Below, in pieces: positions 11,972 to 23,262 of a stretch of 64,000 bases of DNA. The position numbers and the translations under genes were made by a program. This stretch comes from Karstenula rhodostoma CBS 690.94 (taxonomy: Eukaryota; Ascomycota; Dothideomycetes; Pleosporales; Didymosphaeriaceae), in assembly GCA_010093485.1 (NCBI GenBank), contig MU001512.1, forward strand, positions 394,842-458,841. Reading direction: 5' to 3'. Every line of letters begins with the position of its first letter. Position 1 is the first letter of the stretch. The notes under the pieces are model-generated. The model had not been told where the DNA came from, searched no databases, and was given only the letters and a program-made list of their open reading frames with translations.

Positions 11972-14900
11972 ATGTCGCACGATGAAACCCCGCCGACAAC
12001 CGCGCTGTTCTGCAAACAGCTGCGCAAGCATACCATAACGCCTGCAGAAGGCGAAGGGCAACCGTATGTTCGCACAAAGGACCTGGTCAGATGGATGACC
12101 AGCACAACGGGCGCGCAAGAGCCGATTGCAAAACGCCTATTGCATCAGGCCTACAGAAACACCAGCAGTCAGTATGGTTCGGAATGGTACATCACCTACG
12201 AGACAATCTGCGGCCAAACACACCACCGGGATCAATGTATTATTGCTTTTAGTATCTTACTGGAAATCGGTTTGGAACACTGGGTTCACAGCGCACAGCA
12301 ACAAGACATAGTCGATCGGATGTTACCTATGCAACTTGGACAACTCGAGGAAAAGTTTCGTCTTATCGTCCAACAACAAGGCGCTGATTCTGCGAAGCAG
12401 ATCAAAGACATGGATTATCAGCAAGGTTCTGAATATGCGCGACGATTCGACGAGGCGCAATGGAAATACTTCCCAGTCCTGTTCACGCTCAACATGGATA
12501 AGAACTTCTCCGAGAAACAAGTGTTCCCTATCTGCAGAAAAGGTGAAATTGGACAAGGTGGACAAGCTCGAGTCTTCCAGATCCTTGTACAAGCCGACTA
12601 TGTTGAATCCGACCTCGAAGCTCGGCTTCCAAAGGACGAGCACACACGCTTCAAAGATGAAGAATTCGGCGAGGTATGATTGCACCGATGAAGACAAGCG
12701 TCTCGCTGATAGTTTGAACAGTGCTTTCAGCTTGCGCTCAAGACCTTCGAAAGCGCCTCATTCCCGTACTGGGCAAACGAAAAACAAGCTTTCACAGCTC
12801 TACAACAACAGCGGAACAAAGGCATGATCCAGTGCTTGGGCTGCTATGCGATACTACGTGCCACAACAGACGCAGAGTCTAGTCCGTTCCGAGAAATGAA
12901 CATCCTGCTCGAGTACGGCCGGTTTGATCTGATGGGCATCTTCGAACATCGCAATCCACCGGTAAATTCCCCAGAGATTGAGGAGTTTTGGCGATCTCTC
13001 ATTGAAGTGGTGGATGCGCTTAGAGGTATACACGACTTCAAGACACAGAATGATCGCTACCACGGGTCAGTTCAGCCAATTTTTGCCAGGGTATATTTGC
13101 AATGTGTTAACATGTCTACAGATGGCATAACGATATCAAGCCGGAGAACATCATCGTGGTGAATGACAAATACAAGCTTGCCGATCCTGGTTTTGCCAAA
13201 TTCAAAAAGACACTTGAGCAGGAAGACGGCGAGTCTTTGCCAAAGATAATCGCCCATGGTGGAACGGCTACGTATGGTACGTCTATAGCGACTTCCCCAC
13301 GGGATCGCAATGCTGATCATACAAGCTGCCCCTGAACGATACGCGCGGAAAAGTGGTGCGAATGTGCCAGTATCGCAAAGCGTAGACCTGTGGTCTATCG
13401 GCTGTATCTTCTCTATGGCAGCTACCTGGATCGTCCTGGGCTATCAAGGCATCAGGCAGTTCGATTGCATACGACAACGCGCCATTAGTAATGTGCTTCG
13501 GCAAGCGCGGGATCAGGGCCGTGAGCCCATCATAACGAAAGGCGATTTCTTTCATGATGGGACCGACATCCTTTCCGTTGTCAAAGACTGGCACAGATAC
13601 CTGGGCAATTCTGTCCGACAGACTGATCACGTGACAAAGAAAATGCTTGAGCTCACGGAAGACCACCTTTTGATTCGAAATCGAACGATAACCGCGAAGA
13701 AGCTATATATTGAACTCCAAGAACTGTTAGAAGGCTGCAAGAAGGAAATCATACCGGAGGGCTTGGAGAATCTCATGATCGCGCTTCTTGACATCGACGA
13801 AGAAGCAAAAAGCGTACCTGAAACTATGCCAAGTCGGGCCAACGTAACCAACATCGGTCTTGCACTTCAGAAACATCCCCAAAAAGTCACGAGTCGACTA
13901 GAGGTTCCTGGTTCACTGCTTAAAACAGCGTCCCGGTTCGAGTCACTGTCCAAGCTTTCAATGGCCAGACCAGTCAAATCTACAGTCAACCTGGATCCTT
14001 CGCACGCAAGCAACAATGGATCCAACGCGTCCAACTCCAGCACTCATCAAGACTCCGAGCATAGTTTCAGGGAACGGCCTGTCTCTATGCCACCAAATCC
14101 GGTACAGCACAGAACGTCGACTTATATGTCGGTCAGAACAGACGACGGAAAGACGCCAGACCCAATCAATGTCATACAGGCACACGAAAGGTTATCTGGC
14201 CGTTCGATCAAGGCCCTCTTAAGTCCTAGAGAAGCCAGGGAAGATCAATACGTGAAGGCCTACTGCGGCAATAGGGATATCGTATGTTATTCTGTTAGGA
14301 TGCGCAAACGCAGACGCCGCTAACAGTGATTAGAAATTCCTTGTCGATAATTCCTCGAGCATGAGGCCGTACTGGGCCGAAGCAACGTATCTCTTAGAGG
14401 CACTTGTACTGATGGCGAAGAAGTCAGACAAGGATGGGATGGACCTATACTTCACCGTACCAGAATCGCGTAAGACGAAGGAAAGAATCTTCGAAGCTGT
14501 ACTGGAAGGCAAAAAGGACGAAAAGCAATTTAGACAAGCCATGGTTGACAAAGCTCCGCAACAAGGAATGTGGACCAAGACAGATATCATTGCGCCCCTT
14601 CGGACTATCTTCGACGAATTCTTGGGAGCGCCATCAGATCAGAAACAATCCAAGTCTAAGATGAAATGGGCAAAGAAAACACAGGATGGACCAAAAGCGC
14701 TAACCCTTCTCATACTCACCGACGGTACCTGGGAAGGTATGAAGGATCCCGATGCGATCAACAACTACATTGAAGAGCTTCTCAAAAACTTGACCGACCA
14801 GGGTATGATCAAGAGCCACACCGATGGCTTCAATCGGTTCGCCAGTATCGAATTCATACAATTCGGCGATGATCCGACGGTCACAGAACGTCTCCGAGCT

Positions 14901-15286
14901 CTGGACGATGGCATGGAGTTCAAAGGGTACCAGTAAGTTCACCCATAACGAACATCCCTTAGCTTCGCTAACACTATATTTACAGAGACATTATCGATCA
15001 CGAGATGTTTTCGGTTAACGGCGACGTGAGGAAGATGTTGCTGGGGAGTTTCAATCCATACATGGACGAGTCTAAGAAAATACGTCTGGCTCATGAAGAC
15101 TCTCAAACTCCCACGAAACAGCAAACCCGCCACTCGATGCCACCTGGATCACTAAATGACGCTCACTTGCCCGGGAGCACGCAGAATTCCAACGGCTCAC
15201 CCCTTGCCCGTATCCGCACACCAACAAACAGCACAGGATCCTCGGGATATTATACGCCTCCAGACTCCGGCAGGTCGAAGCCTTAG
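11972..15286 (+). CDS. Protein kinase fused to a von Willebrand factor A domain
   Basis: Six exons (11972-12673, 12722-13065, 13122-13276, 13326-14281, 14334-14932, 14986-15286) give 1018 residues; all five introns are 48-56 bases and every join keeps frame. Residues 1-190 are an uncharacterised N-terminal region. The kinase domain follows: a glycine loop GQGGQARV near 194, the ATP lysine in LALK at 241, a catalytic loop HNDIKPEN at 351-358, a DPG in place of DFG at 370-372, and APE at 402-404. Catalytic Asp353, metal-binding Asp370 and Lys241 are all kept, so activity is possible despite HRD and DFG changes. After a disordered linker a vWA-like fold begins near 720 with a DxSxS metal site (Asp724, Ser726, Ser728) and a TDG at 848-850. 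No signal peptide or membrane segment is visible. Its role is unknown; a signalling function is inferred. Confidence 0.85.
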
Positions 15287-15531
15287 GTTCGTTAGGGCTA
15301 TCTGGCTTCTCGCAAGACTGTTGCAGCTTTCGCGCTGCGCAGACAACAGGAGTAAGTTTTCTCACAGATCAGCTTCGCGATTTACATTCTTCCCGCCTCA
15401 CCTCACATACTCTTCTCTCCCTTCAAATATCTCCACACTTCGCCCCTCATCCCCTTCCAATCCCCGACCTGATCTCCGCTCCTCCACAAACGACACCGCC
15501 GTCCAATACGCACTCACGACTAACAGAAAAA
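15287..15531. other. Convergent intergenic space
   Basis: Pyrimidine-rich spacer between the kinase-vWA gene and the minus-strand SUR7-like remnant; no gene or clear signal is seen. Confidence 0.4.
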
Positions 15532-16330
15532 TCAGCCCAAGCAAGCAAGCACCAACACCGCACTCCCTTCACTAATGAAAAAACTCAGCGCATCGTCTAT
15601 TCCCCCCACAGTGACAACAACGGCCTTGATCATCACTGTCAGCAGTATCGCCGCGATGAAAGCTGACAGAACGGAGAGCTGAGAGAAGAAGAGGGTTGTG
15701 TAGATGAAGAAACGCGAGGCAGGGAGCAGCGCCGAGGGCACTGCAAGAAGAGCTGCCACGCCGCTGCCGACCATGCCGATGATGAAGAAGGCGACGGTTG
15801 CACCGGGGGGTGGTGTATAGCATTAACGAGAGGAGCCGATGGTGTGCCTGAGCTGGGCGATGATGAGGATGGAGATGTTTGTTCCGGTTATGACAATGGA
15901 AGATTGGATGGTGGAGAAGCGGGCAGTGAGGCCTATTTGGTCACTATCAGCATGGATGCTGTAGTGAATAGACGGTAAGACTGGAAAGGGGAGGGTCAGG
16001 AAGGGAAGGACGGACCACCCGAGCGTCATCGTGGGCCGCACACCTCGCGATTTTTACGCCGTCGTTGCCGACCGCTCTATCTGCGGTGTTGCCTTCGCAC
16101 ACGGTGCTGATGTACAGGTAGTAGAAGTCGCTCCAGCCAGCTATATCAACTAAACCCTCTTCGATTTCGTTCAAGACATTTCCCAGGTCGTCGTTAATGC
16201 TGTCTCTCAGGTTCACTATGATTGCTTCGAGCGAGTCGGTCAGTTGGTTGAGGGGGCTCAGCGGACTGGAAGGCGAGATCCACAGCGGCGACTTTAACTT
16301 GCGGGCGCTTCTAAAAGAAAGCCTAATGTC
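15532..16330 (-). pseudogene. SUR7/PalI-like membrane protein gene, 5' truncated
   Basis: Read on the minus strand, the 5' part (about 16330-16040) encodes NQLTDSLEAIIVNLRDSIND and, further on, GWSDFYYLYISTVCEGN, resembling the extracellular loop of SUR7/PalI proteins. The 3' part (15823-15532) encodes two strong membrane helices (FFIYTTLFFSQLSVL and SAFIAAILLTVMIKAVVV). The pieces need an intron near 16035 that I cannot place with certainty. Upstream of 16330 the frame meets a stop and I find no ATG or first membrane helix, so the gene appears to have lost its beginning. Family knowledge: SUR7-type proteins are four-helix plasma-membrane (eisosome/pH-sensing) proteins. Alternative: a missed upstream exon. 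Confidence 0.4.
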
Positions 16331-17802
16331 GCCCTAAAAAAGGTCCAGGTCTACTTTACACGTTCTCGGGCGTTACAAGCATTCTTGATCACCTAGGTGG
16401 GCGAATCTGCGCCTCGTTGTGATGCCCCCCACCTCGTAACCGCCACGGTACCACAGATTACCCGAATTCGGCTGGCCCTTAGCATTGAAAGTACATACCG
16501 CTTGACTAGTCTTCTAAAAAAAAAAACACTTTGGTATTCGCATCCGTAAGCGCTGTTGTTGGACGGTTACGAATTTAGCGTACTGCGTAGTCTTTGATTA
16601 GACGAACCACACGTCTAGATCTTCAACCTCACACTTTCAAACCGGTTGTGCCACAGAAAAGTCTCCACAATCTCTATAATTGGACTAATACGCTCCCGCA
16701 GCTATGGGCATAGCGCTCGAGTGTCAAGCTTCTGGTTTTTTGAAACAAAACGCCGCAGTACAGGCGCGCGCGTTCGTCCTTTCAGAGCTTTGTGCCATCC
16801 TTCTTCACGCGTACCTCGGTATCTAGCCAGGCTGCGACCTCGACACTAGAGCCGTCTAATAAAATATCTTCTAGTGAATTATTGCTTTCGCACGTGTAAA
16901 GCTACCGCCTTGACAAGAATCACCGTCGAGCCAAGTGCCTCGGCACACCACTTAGAAATATCGGTAGTAACACGGGCGCGCCGTGCCGTATAGCCGTGCA
17001 AAACTGACTGACCCGGTAAACTGTTGGGCTTTGGGCGACTATGCGGAAGTCTATTAACCTAGATGCATTATTTAAGTAGTGAAGCAACAGATGAAATCTC
17101 TATAGACTTTGTCTCTGACGAAGCCAATTCATAACGATAGGCAAACCACGAGAAACCATGTAGGGATCCCGGAGTCGTGGAAGACAATAGGGAGGCGCCC
17201 GTGATGGGGAGGGAGTGTTAGGGTGATCAGTTGGGGTGAGTCACGTGTGACTATAGCTCTGGGATTATCGTCGCCTCACCCATCTCAACAAACCACGAGA
17301 AGCACTACTAGTCTCGACTGAACTTATCAGAATCAAGACGGGACAACCCACTGACGCCATACTCTACGATTCCTGTGTTAGCTGGTTCAAACCATCACCC
17401 ACCTGGCTGTTCTCGCCATGTGCTGCGCCGCCTGCTGTGGGGCGTTGAGAGAATATACCGAAGTCGAAGCCATCCTACTCGCGGTTTGCGGCAGCAAATA
17501 TGGTCATTCACATAGTTACTTACCTGCTGGAGTAAGCGCGAGTCCACAGGATGATCTGAACGTACTGCACCGCCCCATAACCACCGTATTATCTGGATAA
17601 TTATGGTTTGACATAGCGCGCGCGTATCTCCAACTGGAGACTACTAGAGAGGCCAGGCGCTTTTTTCGTCAAGAGGACGAGGGCATATAAAGAGCGCTAT
17701 CCTCGCAGATACTGTATTGATTTGCCTTCATAGACGAGAATCGCAACATCCTCCGCTCATCCCTTTTCGATTATTCCTCATTTCAGTCACTATCCCTGAA
17801 CC
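16331..17802. other. Gene-poor region, possibly decayed
   Basis: About 1.5 kb with stops in all frames, a poly-A run near 16516-16527 and no recognisable protein. Only short open frames (16646-16849, 17418-17600) are present and neither resembles a known family. It may be the eroded 5' part of the SUR7-like gene together with degenerate repeat DNA, but no terminal repeats or transposase motifs were found. Confidence 0.45.
17686..17690 (+). promoter_or_regulatory. TATA-like box upstream of the nucleotidyltransferase-like gene
   Basis: A CATATAAAG sequence about 115 bases before the start codon at 17803 has the spacing of a fungal TATA box. It is followed by a pyrimidine-rich leader. Confidence 0.4.
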
Positions 17803-18509
17803 ATGTCTTCGTCAACCACCAAACCAAGCCGAGAGCAGATCAAGGAGGCTTGTATAGCTCTTTCGAGGGCCATTGCAGACAAGAAATACGCTGTTGTTGG
17901 TGGCGGATCTCCCAGAACGACAGAGGACGTCGACTTCGTCGTTCCTAAGAACGCTGTAGCAGCTGCGCGAACATTGTTAGCAGCTGCCAGAGGCCACTTC
18001 ACAGTAGACCCAAGAACCCGGCACACCCATTACAGGACCTCTCCAGCTGTGAAAATCGAAATCCTCTCACCCCTACCCTTTTCCAAGAGACTTTCAATCT
18101 AGACACACCCACCCATTCGATTACTATTTGTGATGAATCCATCAGGATCCTAAAACCAGCGCTTATACTGAATGCGAAATGCCGCTCTATTTTGGGACGA
18201 TCGAACGGCGAGAAAAAGAAAACTGATGCCGCGGACATTACATTCCTTCTTTGGTGGCTGGCAACTAACAATGCCTTCCCATCAGCCCAGGAAGTCCCGA
18301 ATGCCAACAAGGAGTTTGTTACTTGGTTTGTCGAGACATACAGAGGCGCAGAGTATTGGACTGGTGCAAGACTCAATCTTGAGAGAGGTGAGCTATCTTT
18401 TCCCAAATCGCAGCTCTCGAAGTTAATGGCCCCCATTTATAGGTTCATTCTGAGTCTTCAATTGCATCCTCGAGATTGGGACTTTCATCTCAGTCGTAGA
18501 GCGGTATAA
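17803..18509 (+). pseudogene. Nucleotidyltransferase-like protein gene with a frameshift
   Basis: The first frame (17803-18102) encodes YAVVGGGSPRTTEDVDFVV near residues 26-46. This GGG...R.T.DVD pattern is typical of nucleotidyltransferase-fold proteins: a glycine signature followed by paired acidic residues that bind metal. The frame ends at a stop near 18100, but the same protein continues in another frame through 18081-18509. That part contains a helical KKTDAADITFLLWWLA stretch, as in the second half of such proteins. The break maps to a run of four T at 18079-18082, and no intron of workable length explains it. About 235 residues would be involved. This may be a pseudogene, a strain-specific break or a sequencing error. 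A TATA-like box lies upstream. Confidence 0.6.
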
Positions 18510-18653
18510 AGTCAGTGCTGAAGCTGGCAGCAGTGGTGATGGCTTCCTTGTCTGCGTTTTCGTTGAGAGTACTTGAGACTGGGGATCTGGAACAGAGTAG
18601 AGTGAAAGTATGATTTTAAATTGCCATAGCCTTTAAACCGATTGCTTTCTGGT

Positions 18654-19577
18654 CTACTCAAACTCGTCTGGCTTAGTGTAGCTATTTGGAATGCCCCCAT
18701 TCTCGTTTGGATTGTCGAACATTTCCCAGCCACCCCCATCTTTCCGGTCTTCTTCTGTGTGAGCAAAAGGGTCCGGCATTGATGCTAACAGTTTTGCCTG
18801 GACTTCTCTACTAAACAAGGATTCGTTGCTACGAGCAGCGGAACATTCTTGGAGCTTATGTGTCCCGTTTCTCAATGCTTCCCGGATTTTCCGTTGATGA
18901 GAGATGAACGGCCAGGTTGCATGGTCCATTCCACACAGGACATCGAGGTGATATTGGCGATGCTCATACATCAGTTGCTCTGCAAAACCCTTCTCCTTAA
19001 GCAAAGGTGACCAACCATAAAGATAGGCGATTTGAACGCTTAGATGGGAATAGAGCATATAGTTATCAGAAGGGCAGTCCAGAAGGCTGTCGATTAGAGC
19101 GTCTACCAAGCCTGCCAGAGGAGGATAGATGGTATCCACCAAGTTTTTGGTATTGTTCGCACCAAGTCCGGCAAGGCTGAAGTTCCAGTCTGCAACAGGA
19201 AGCAGGACGGTGGTTGTTGGCCGAGGAGGTGATGTATCTGGTGGTGGTAGTGGTCGTGGGGATTGAGGAGTACTCGCGTGAGGTGCGGGCAGTTCTGCTT
19301 TGTGACTATATTGAGAAGGCGGCGTTAAACGACGCTGGGGGTAATCTACGTCTGCGTTTCCAATTTTCCCCTTCTCTTGCGGAACGAGGTCCCATCCATC
19401 ACTTATAAGCACCTGTGTAGCGGTCTCGATATCTGGTACCAGGATGTATAAATCGAACAAAACTGTTGGGACGCCATAGTACGCAATAGCATCCTCAAAC
19501 CACACTACACAGGGGATGTTGTGGTCGCGCAGGATATGACATGGCGAGTGCCGTAGTTTCCGATCGATGGTAGCCAT
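18654..19577 (-). CDS. Nucleotidyltransferase-fold-like fungal protein, single exon
   Basis: An uninterrupted frame from ATG 19575-19577 gives 307 residues; an in-frame ATG further upstream (19667) would add 30 residues that lack the family pattern. The N-terminus has HILRDHNIPCVVWFEDAIAY then YGVPTVLFDLYILVPD, a pattern I associate with fungal proteins of nucleotidyltransferase-like fold in which the start of the fold carries W.ED..AYYGVP and a D.YILVPD strand. A proline-rich insert at about 95-150 separates it from a helical C-terminal half. It ends close to the broken nucleotidyltransferase-like gene, in convergent orientation. No catalytic triad can be assigned with confidence, so enzymatic activity is uncertain. 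Confidence 0.55.
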   Translation of the reverse strand: MATIDRKLRHSPCHILRDHNIPCVVWFEDAIAYYGVPTVLFDLYILVPDIETATQVLISDGWDLVPQEKGKIGNADVDYPQRRLTPPSQYSHKAELPAPHASTPQSPRPLPPPDTSPPRPTTTVLLPVADWNFSLAGLGANNTKNLVDTIYPPLAGLVDALIDSLLDCPSDNYMLYSHLSVQIAYLYGWSPLLKEKGFAEQLMYEHRQYHLDVLCGMDHATWPFISHQRKIREALRNGTHKLQECSAARSNESLFSREVQAKLLASMPDPFAHTEEDRKDGGGWEMFDNPNENGGIPNSYTKPDEFE

Positions 19578-20556
19578 TTGGGTGTTCGTAGTGTAGAGTT
19601 GGAGGGCTTTATAATTGCCTGGCAACGCAATGAGACAGACAAGGAAGCGACGTTCAGAGTGAAACAAATCGCTTGTTGGTTGTGGCAGGGGTGGGGGTGG
19701 GGAAAGTCAGATTGGCGTATGTGGACTGATGGTAACTTCAACGGCAGTAGTGGGTTAACGGTAAAAGCGTTGGCAGCGTCGATATCGGTATCGCGTGAGG
19801 CAGTCTTGCAAGAGGTACGGCGGCCTGGACGTGGTTTATATGAAAGGTTGCGACGAACCGTGCCAACTCTGCTTGGCGCTACCGTATCTTGGCAGTCGAT
19901 GCGCACCCCAACATGATCGCGCAGACGGAACCCCAACAGCGAGAACCCAGACTGTTAGAATCAACGCAAAACATCGCACGCAAACGTTTGTTCCAGACGC
20001 CAACCGACTAGCCAGCACCTTGTCTGAGGCGCAATAGCGACACCGTGGCCTTAGGAGACAACATAGCCCAGTGCAATTCACGAGCACGCTACATACCCTA
20101 ATGTCGTACACAACCAGAATTGTTCAAATTAACGTATCGGTTTTCTGACCCTTCAACCAGTCAGTCAGCTGGCGGAACTCCACCGGCGGAGCACCACTAA
20201 CAAGCGGAGTACCACTACTCTGATCTCGTAAACCGTCCCAACCCACATAGGCAGCGAATAGAGTAAGGGTAAAACATCTTATTATTACTTGTTTAAGTTT
20301 TGGTGTTCCTTGTTTGAACGCTAAAGGGACTGAATTATATCATGTACGCTAAATTGAAGGTCGGGACGGTCTTTTCAAACACCGATGAACGTGGATCGTC
20401 CATTCATGACCTCGGCTTGAAACCGGACACAGCCTTTAGGATATATCATGCAACGTATAAAGGCGTTGAGGAACCCACCCATTCAAACTTTGACCTTACC
20501 CCAAGACTCGCCTCTTTAACAAGTCTTTGTCTCGTGAACGCCATTCAACAGAAATC
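19578..20556. other. Divergent intergenic region
   Basis: About 980 bases between the minus-strand gene ending at 19577 and the plus-strand start at 20557. Open frames on both strands here are short and unremarkable. It should contain both promoters; see the TATA-like box near 20456. Confidence 0.45.
20456..20461 (+). promoter_or_regulatory. TATA box upstream of the barrel-like protein gene
   Basis: TATAAA lies 96 bases before the start codon at 20557, the usual range for a fungal TATA element. Confidence 0.45.
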
Positions 20557-21310
20557 ATGCCCATCTCCGAGCTCGTACTCGCCGCCCTCCGGCCCAATGT
20601 CGCCCAAGAAGGCCTCTCCCAAATCCGCAAAAACCAACCAGGGATCTTCAGTACCGTCGAAGGAAGCCTATCAAACAATATCGGACATGTACTCAAGCAC
20701 AACGGAAAGGACATCTCTTCGGAGTACAAGCCCATCCTGGCACTCGGTGCGTCGTACCCGATCTTGAAGCGCTAAGCCCAAGCTGACAGCGTAAAAGAAT
20801 GGGACCGTGTAGAGTCGTTCCACAACTTCTACCCAGCTTCCGCCGAGTTCCAGTCCTTCATTGGCCTGTTCGGCCCATATGCTGCAGCGAAAGCCACGCC
20901 ACAGCTCTTTGAACCCTCGTCCGGTTCTTCGCTTTTCTCTGATCTCGTCTCGCGAGGTGCGGCGCTGATTCTAATCGCTCCTGCTGCTGCGGGCACGAAG
21001 GAGGATGTTTCAGCGGCTTGGAACGAGGTTTTGCAGGCTGCGAAGGGCGGCGAACTGGTGGGACAATGGGAAGGGTGGGGTGTTGAAGGAGATGAGGGGA
21101 CTTGGGCGGGAATATTGAGTTGGAATAATTTGGAGGTAAGTGTATCTTTGAGTGCTCGAGCGTTTTGAGTGAATGATAACAGGGGTGCAGAAGCTTGAGC
21201 GGTCGTCGGCGGATAAGAGTGTAGCCGACGCGGTGCAGAAGCTGAAGGCGCTTTTTGATGTTGACGAGTATTTGGTTTCGTTTACGTCGACGACAAGTAC
21301 CGCTCTATAG
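20557..21310 (+). CDS. Uncharacterised protein, possibly of dimeric alpha/beta-barrel type
   Basis: Exons 20557-20746, 20798-21135 and 21191-21310 give 215 residues; the introns (51 and 55 bases) join in phases 1 and 0. The start MPISELVLAALRPN and the spaced EWDRVESFHNF and GLFGPYAAAK blocks resemble fungal stress-responsive/ABM-type alpha/beta-barrel proteins, with two pseudo-repeats (about residues 5-95 and 105-210). No signal peptide or membrane segment is present. No catalytic residue can be named; the fold assignment is an inference from the pattern only. Confidence 0.6.
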
Positions 21311-21568
21311 TTGGTCCATACTTCGGAAAAGGTTGTGATAGCATCGGTAACAAACACTGTAGTGAGATAGTGATTTTAGAAGCGTAGGAGATGGTGTCGG
21401 ATATGTGTACGAATCAAACCCCGCTCAAGACAATAGCCCGAGTACTTTCAGCTTGCATAACCGTGATGACCTTAGCTTGTCTTCTGAGAGACTCTCATCC
21501 GGTGGCCTTCTTCCCGGTGTGGCTATGTCTGACTGAAGAGTCATAGCGAAGAGAAGAACCGTATGTAG

Positions 21569-22645
21569 TTACTTCACCGACGTACCATCCCCCTCCATCT
21601 CGATCAGACCTCGTTCTGTATTGTGGTGGACCAGCTCTGGCCACACATAAACAAGGAGATGGGCTTTGCACCGCGTGTACGTTGCTCCTCTTATCTTTCC
21701 GTGATATTCCTGAAAATCTTTCAAGATCCACCCAATTTCAACGCGTGGCCTACTATCGTCGTTACGAATGCTGAACAGGATGTAGATGGACCTGAGTTCG
21801 CGCAATATGCGGATGACGCATAAGAATTCTTGAATAGGCACGAGTGATGGCGTCACGAACGTACGCATATAGTAGCCGCGATTAGGGCCAGGTCCATACG
21901 TTCGCCACCCCAACTTAGAACAATCCAACCAGATGGAGCGAATATGTTCGAAATGCGTCCGTGGTATACTATGGGAAAGGGCTACCAGGCGCCTAGGATC
22001 GTTGAAGACAAACTGATTGTAAGAGTACAGTAAAGGGAGCGCTTCGCTATACAAGAGCCGGCAGGTCTGGAGCAAGGCTATGCTTAAGTGATAGGACTCT
22101 ATACGACCCATGAGACCTGAGCTGATTCGGGTCATATACTGGGGACTTGGTTGGATGCCGAGATGTAGTAGGCCGTCCGCGGCCCTCAACTTGTGGAAGC
22201 TGTCCCAATCATCTGTAATCGGGGCAGTGTAAATACAAACGGCTCCCGTATCAGACAAGGCTTTTTCATATATCTGGATGCGAATCTCGTAGGGTAGCTT
22301 CGCGAAGAGTGGCGACAGATGTTGATTGAATGGCTTCTTTAGTATTTTGAGGGTTTGCCGTATTTTCCCCACAGGCTTCTCTATGGAAAGGCTATTGCGT
22401 CGACGCAATTTGCGTCCTTGGCGCACAAAGTGCATGTCGGACATACGTTCGTTCACGGGCGGGCCATGGTAGTATATCATGCCGTTGGGAGGACGGTATT
22501 CTGGCGTAATCCAGCAATCGAAGCGTCCACAGGTGAAAGGACATAGGAGAAGATTCAACCCAGTGAACAGTGTCGGCCATCTGTACGCGTAATATTGGAG
22601 CTTTGTGTCCTTGATCCCCCCGTAGGGCTCCTCCATTGCGACCAT
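21569..22645 (-). CDS. 2EXR/DUF7730-type F-box-like protein
   Basis: A single frame of 358 residues starts at 22645. Around residues 110-130 it has LFAKLPYEIRIQIYEKAL, the F-box-like opening motif of the fungus-specific 2EXR/DUF7730 family. It is followed by the usual LLQTCRLLYSEALPLLYS element (about 187-204) and FVFNDPRRL, then HFEHIRSIWL. Family knowledge: these proteins are abundant in filamentous fungi and of unknown role; the LPxEIRxxIYxxxL motif suggests an adaptor for ubiquitin ligases, but this is unproven. The N-terminal 100 residues are family-atypical. The next gene upstream diverges from it. Confidence 0.72.
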   Translation of the reverse strand: MVAMEEPYGGIKDTKLQYYAYRWPTLFTGLNLLLCPFTCGRFDCWITPEYRPPNGMIYYHGPPVNERMSDMHFVRQGRKLRRRNSLSIEKPVGKIRQTLKILKKPFNQHLSPLFAKLPYEIRIQIYEKALSDTGAVCIYTAPITDDWDSFHKLRAADGLLHLGIQPSPQYMTRISSGLMGRIESYHLSIALLQTCRLLYSEALPLLYSYNQFVFNDPRRLVALSHSIPRTHFEHIRSIWLDCSKLGWRTYGPGPNRGYYMRTFVTPSLVPIQEFLCVIRILRELRSIYILFSIRNDDSRPRVEIGWILKDFQEYHGKIRGATYTRCKAHLLVYVWPELVHHNTERGLIEMEGDGTSVK

Positions 22646-23262
22646 ATCGATTTAGTAACCGTGAAAAGGTTTGCTACAGCCAGGGATCGCACGCAAGAGT
22701 GATCGTGCAGGAAATCGCGGGAGTGATAAGGATGCTGCAACAGCCAGACAAAGGTAAGGCGTAGGTTGCTCCCCCTGGGCTGAGGCGCAGCAGGCGGAGC
22801 TGACAGCACCTTCTTCATCATTGGCATGTCCGAAAAACGAAGGGCGATGCACTTGACTGTGAATGCGTTTCACAGTGCGATGTTAGATGGCGATGCATAC
22901 GTGATGGGAGGGTTGAAACAGCGTGGGGTGGATGCGTCTGATTGGGCAGCACGGGAGCCGTGTGGGAAAACGGCAACGGCAGCCGGCTTGAAACGTCCTC
23001 CAACAGACATTCGCCCACAGAGGAAGGCTGGGCAAATAATTGTACCTGATCAGTCATGACATGCGCTTGAACACTCTGCCCCCTCCATCACCTTACTCGT
23101 CTTCTGACGTCGTCTAAATGGCTGACTCGATAGGTGCCAAGGCTCGTATCCCGTACGGCTGATCATGTCGCCAGCCTCGTTCGTTCGGCGTGCCGCTTCG
23201 CGCCGGGCGCACTGCTTACCACCATACATTCGTCGTCGAGCCTGCTCACTTTAGTGTCCGCT
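22646..23262. other. Divergent intergenic region
   Basis: About 620 bases between the 2EXR-like gene and the Q/P-rich protein. Open frames are short on both strands and I see no conserved motif; it likely holds both promoters. Confidence 0.4.

Noticed and set aside
18079..18082. Programmed ribosomal frameshift site in the nucleotidyltransferase-like gene
   Set aside because: The run CCCTTTT is not in the phase required of an X XXY YYZ slippery heptamer, and no stimulatory structure is evident.
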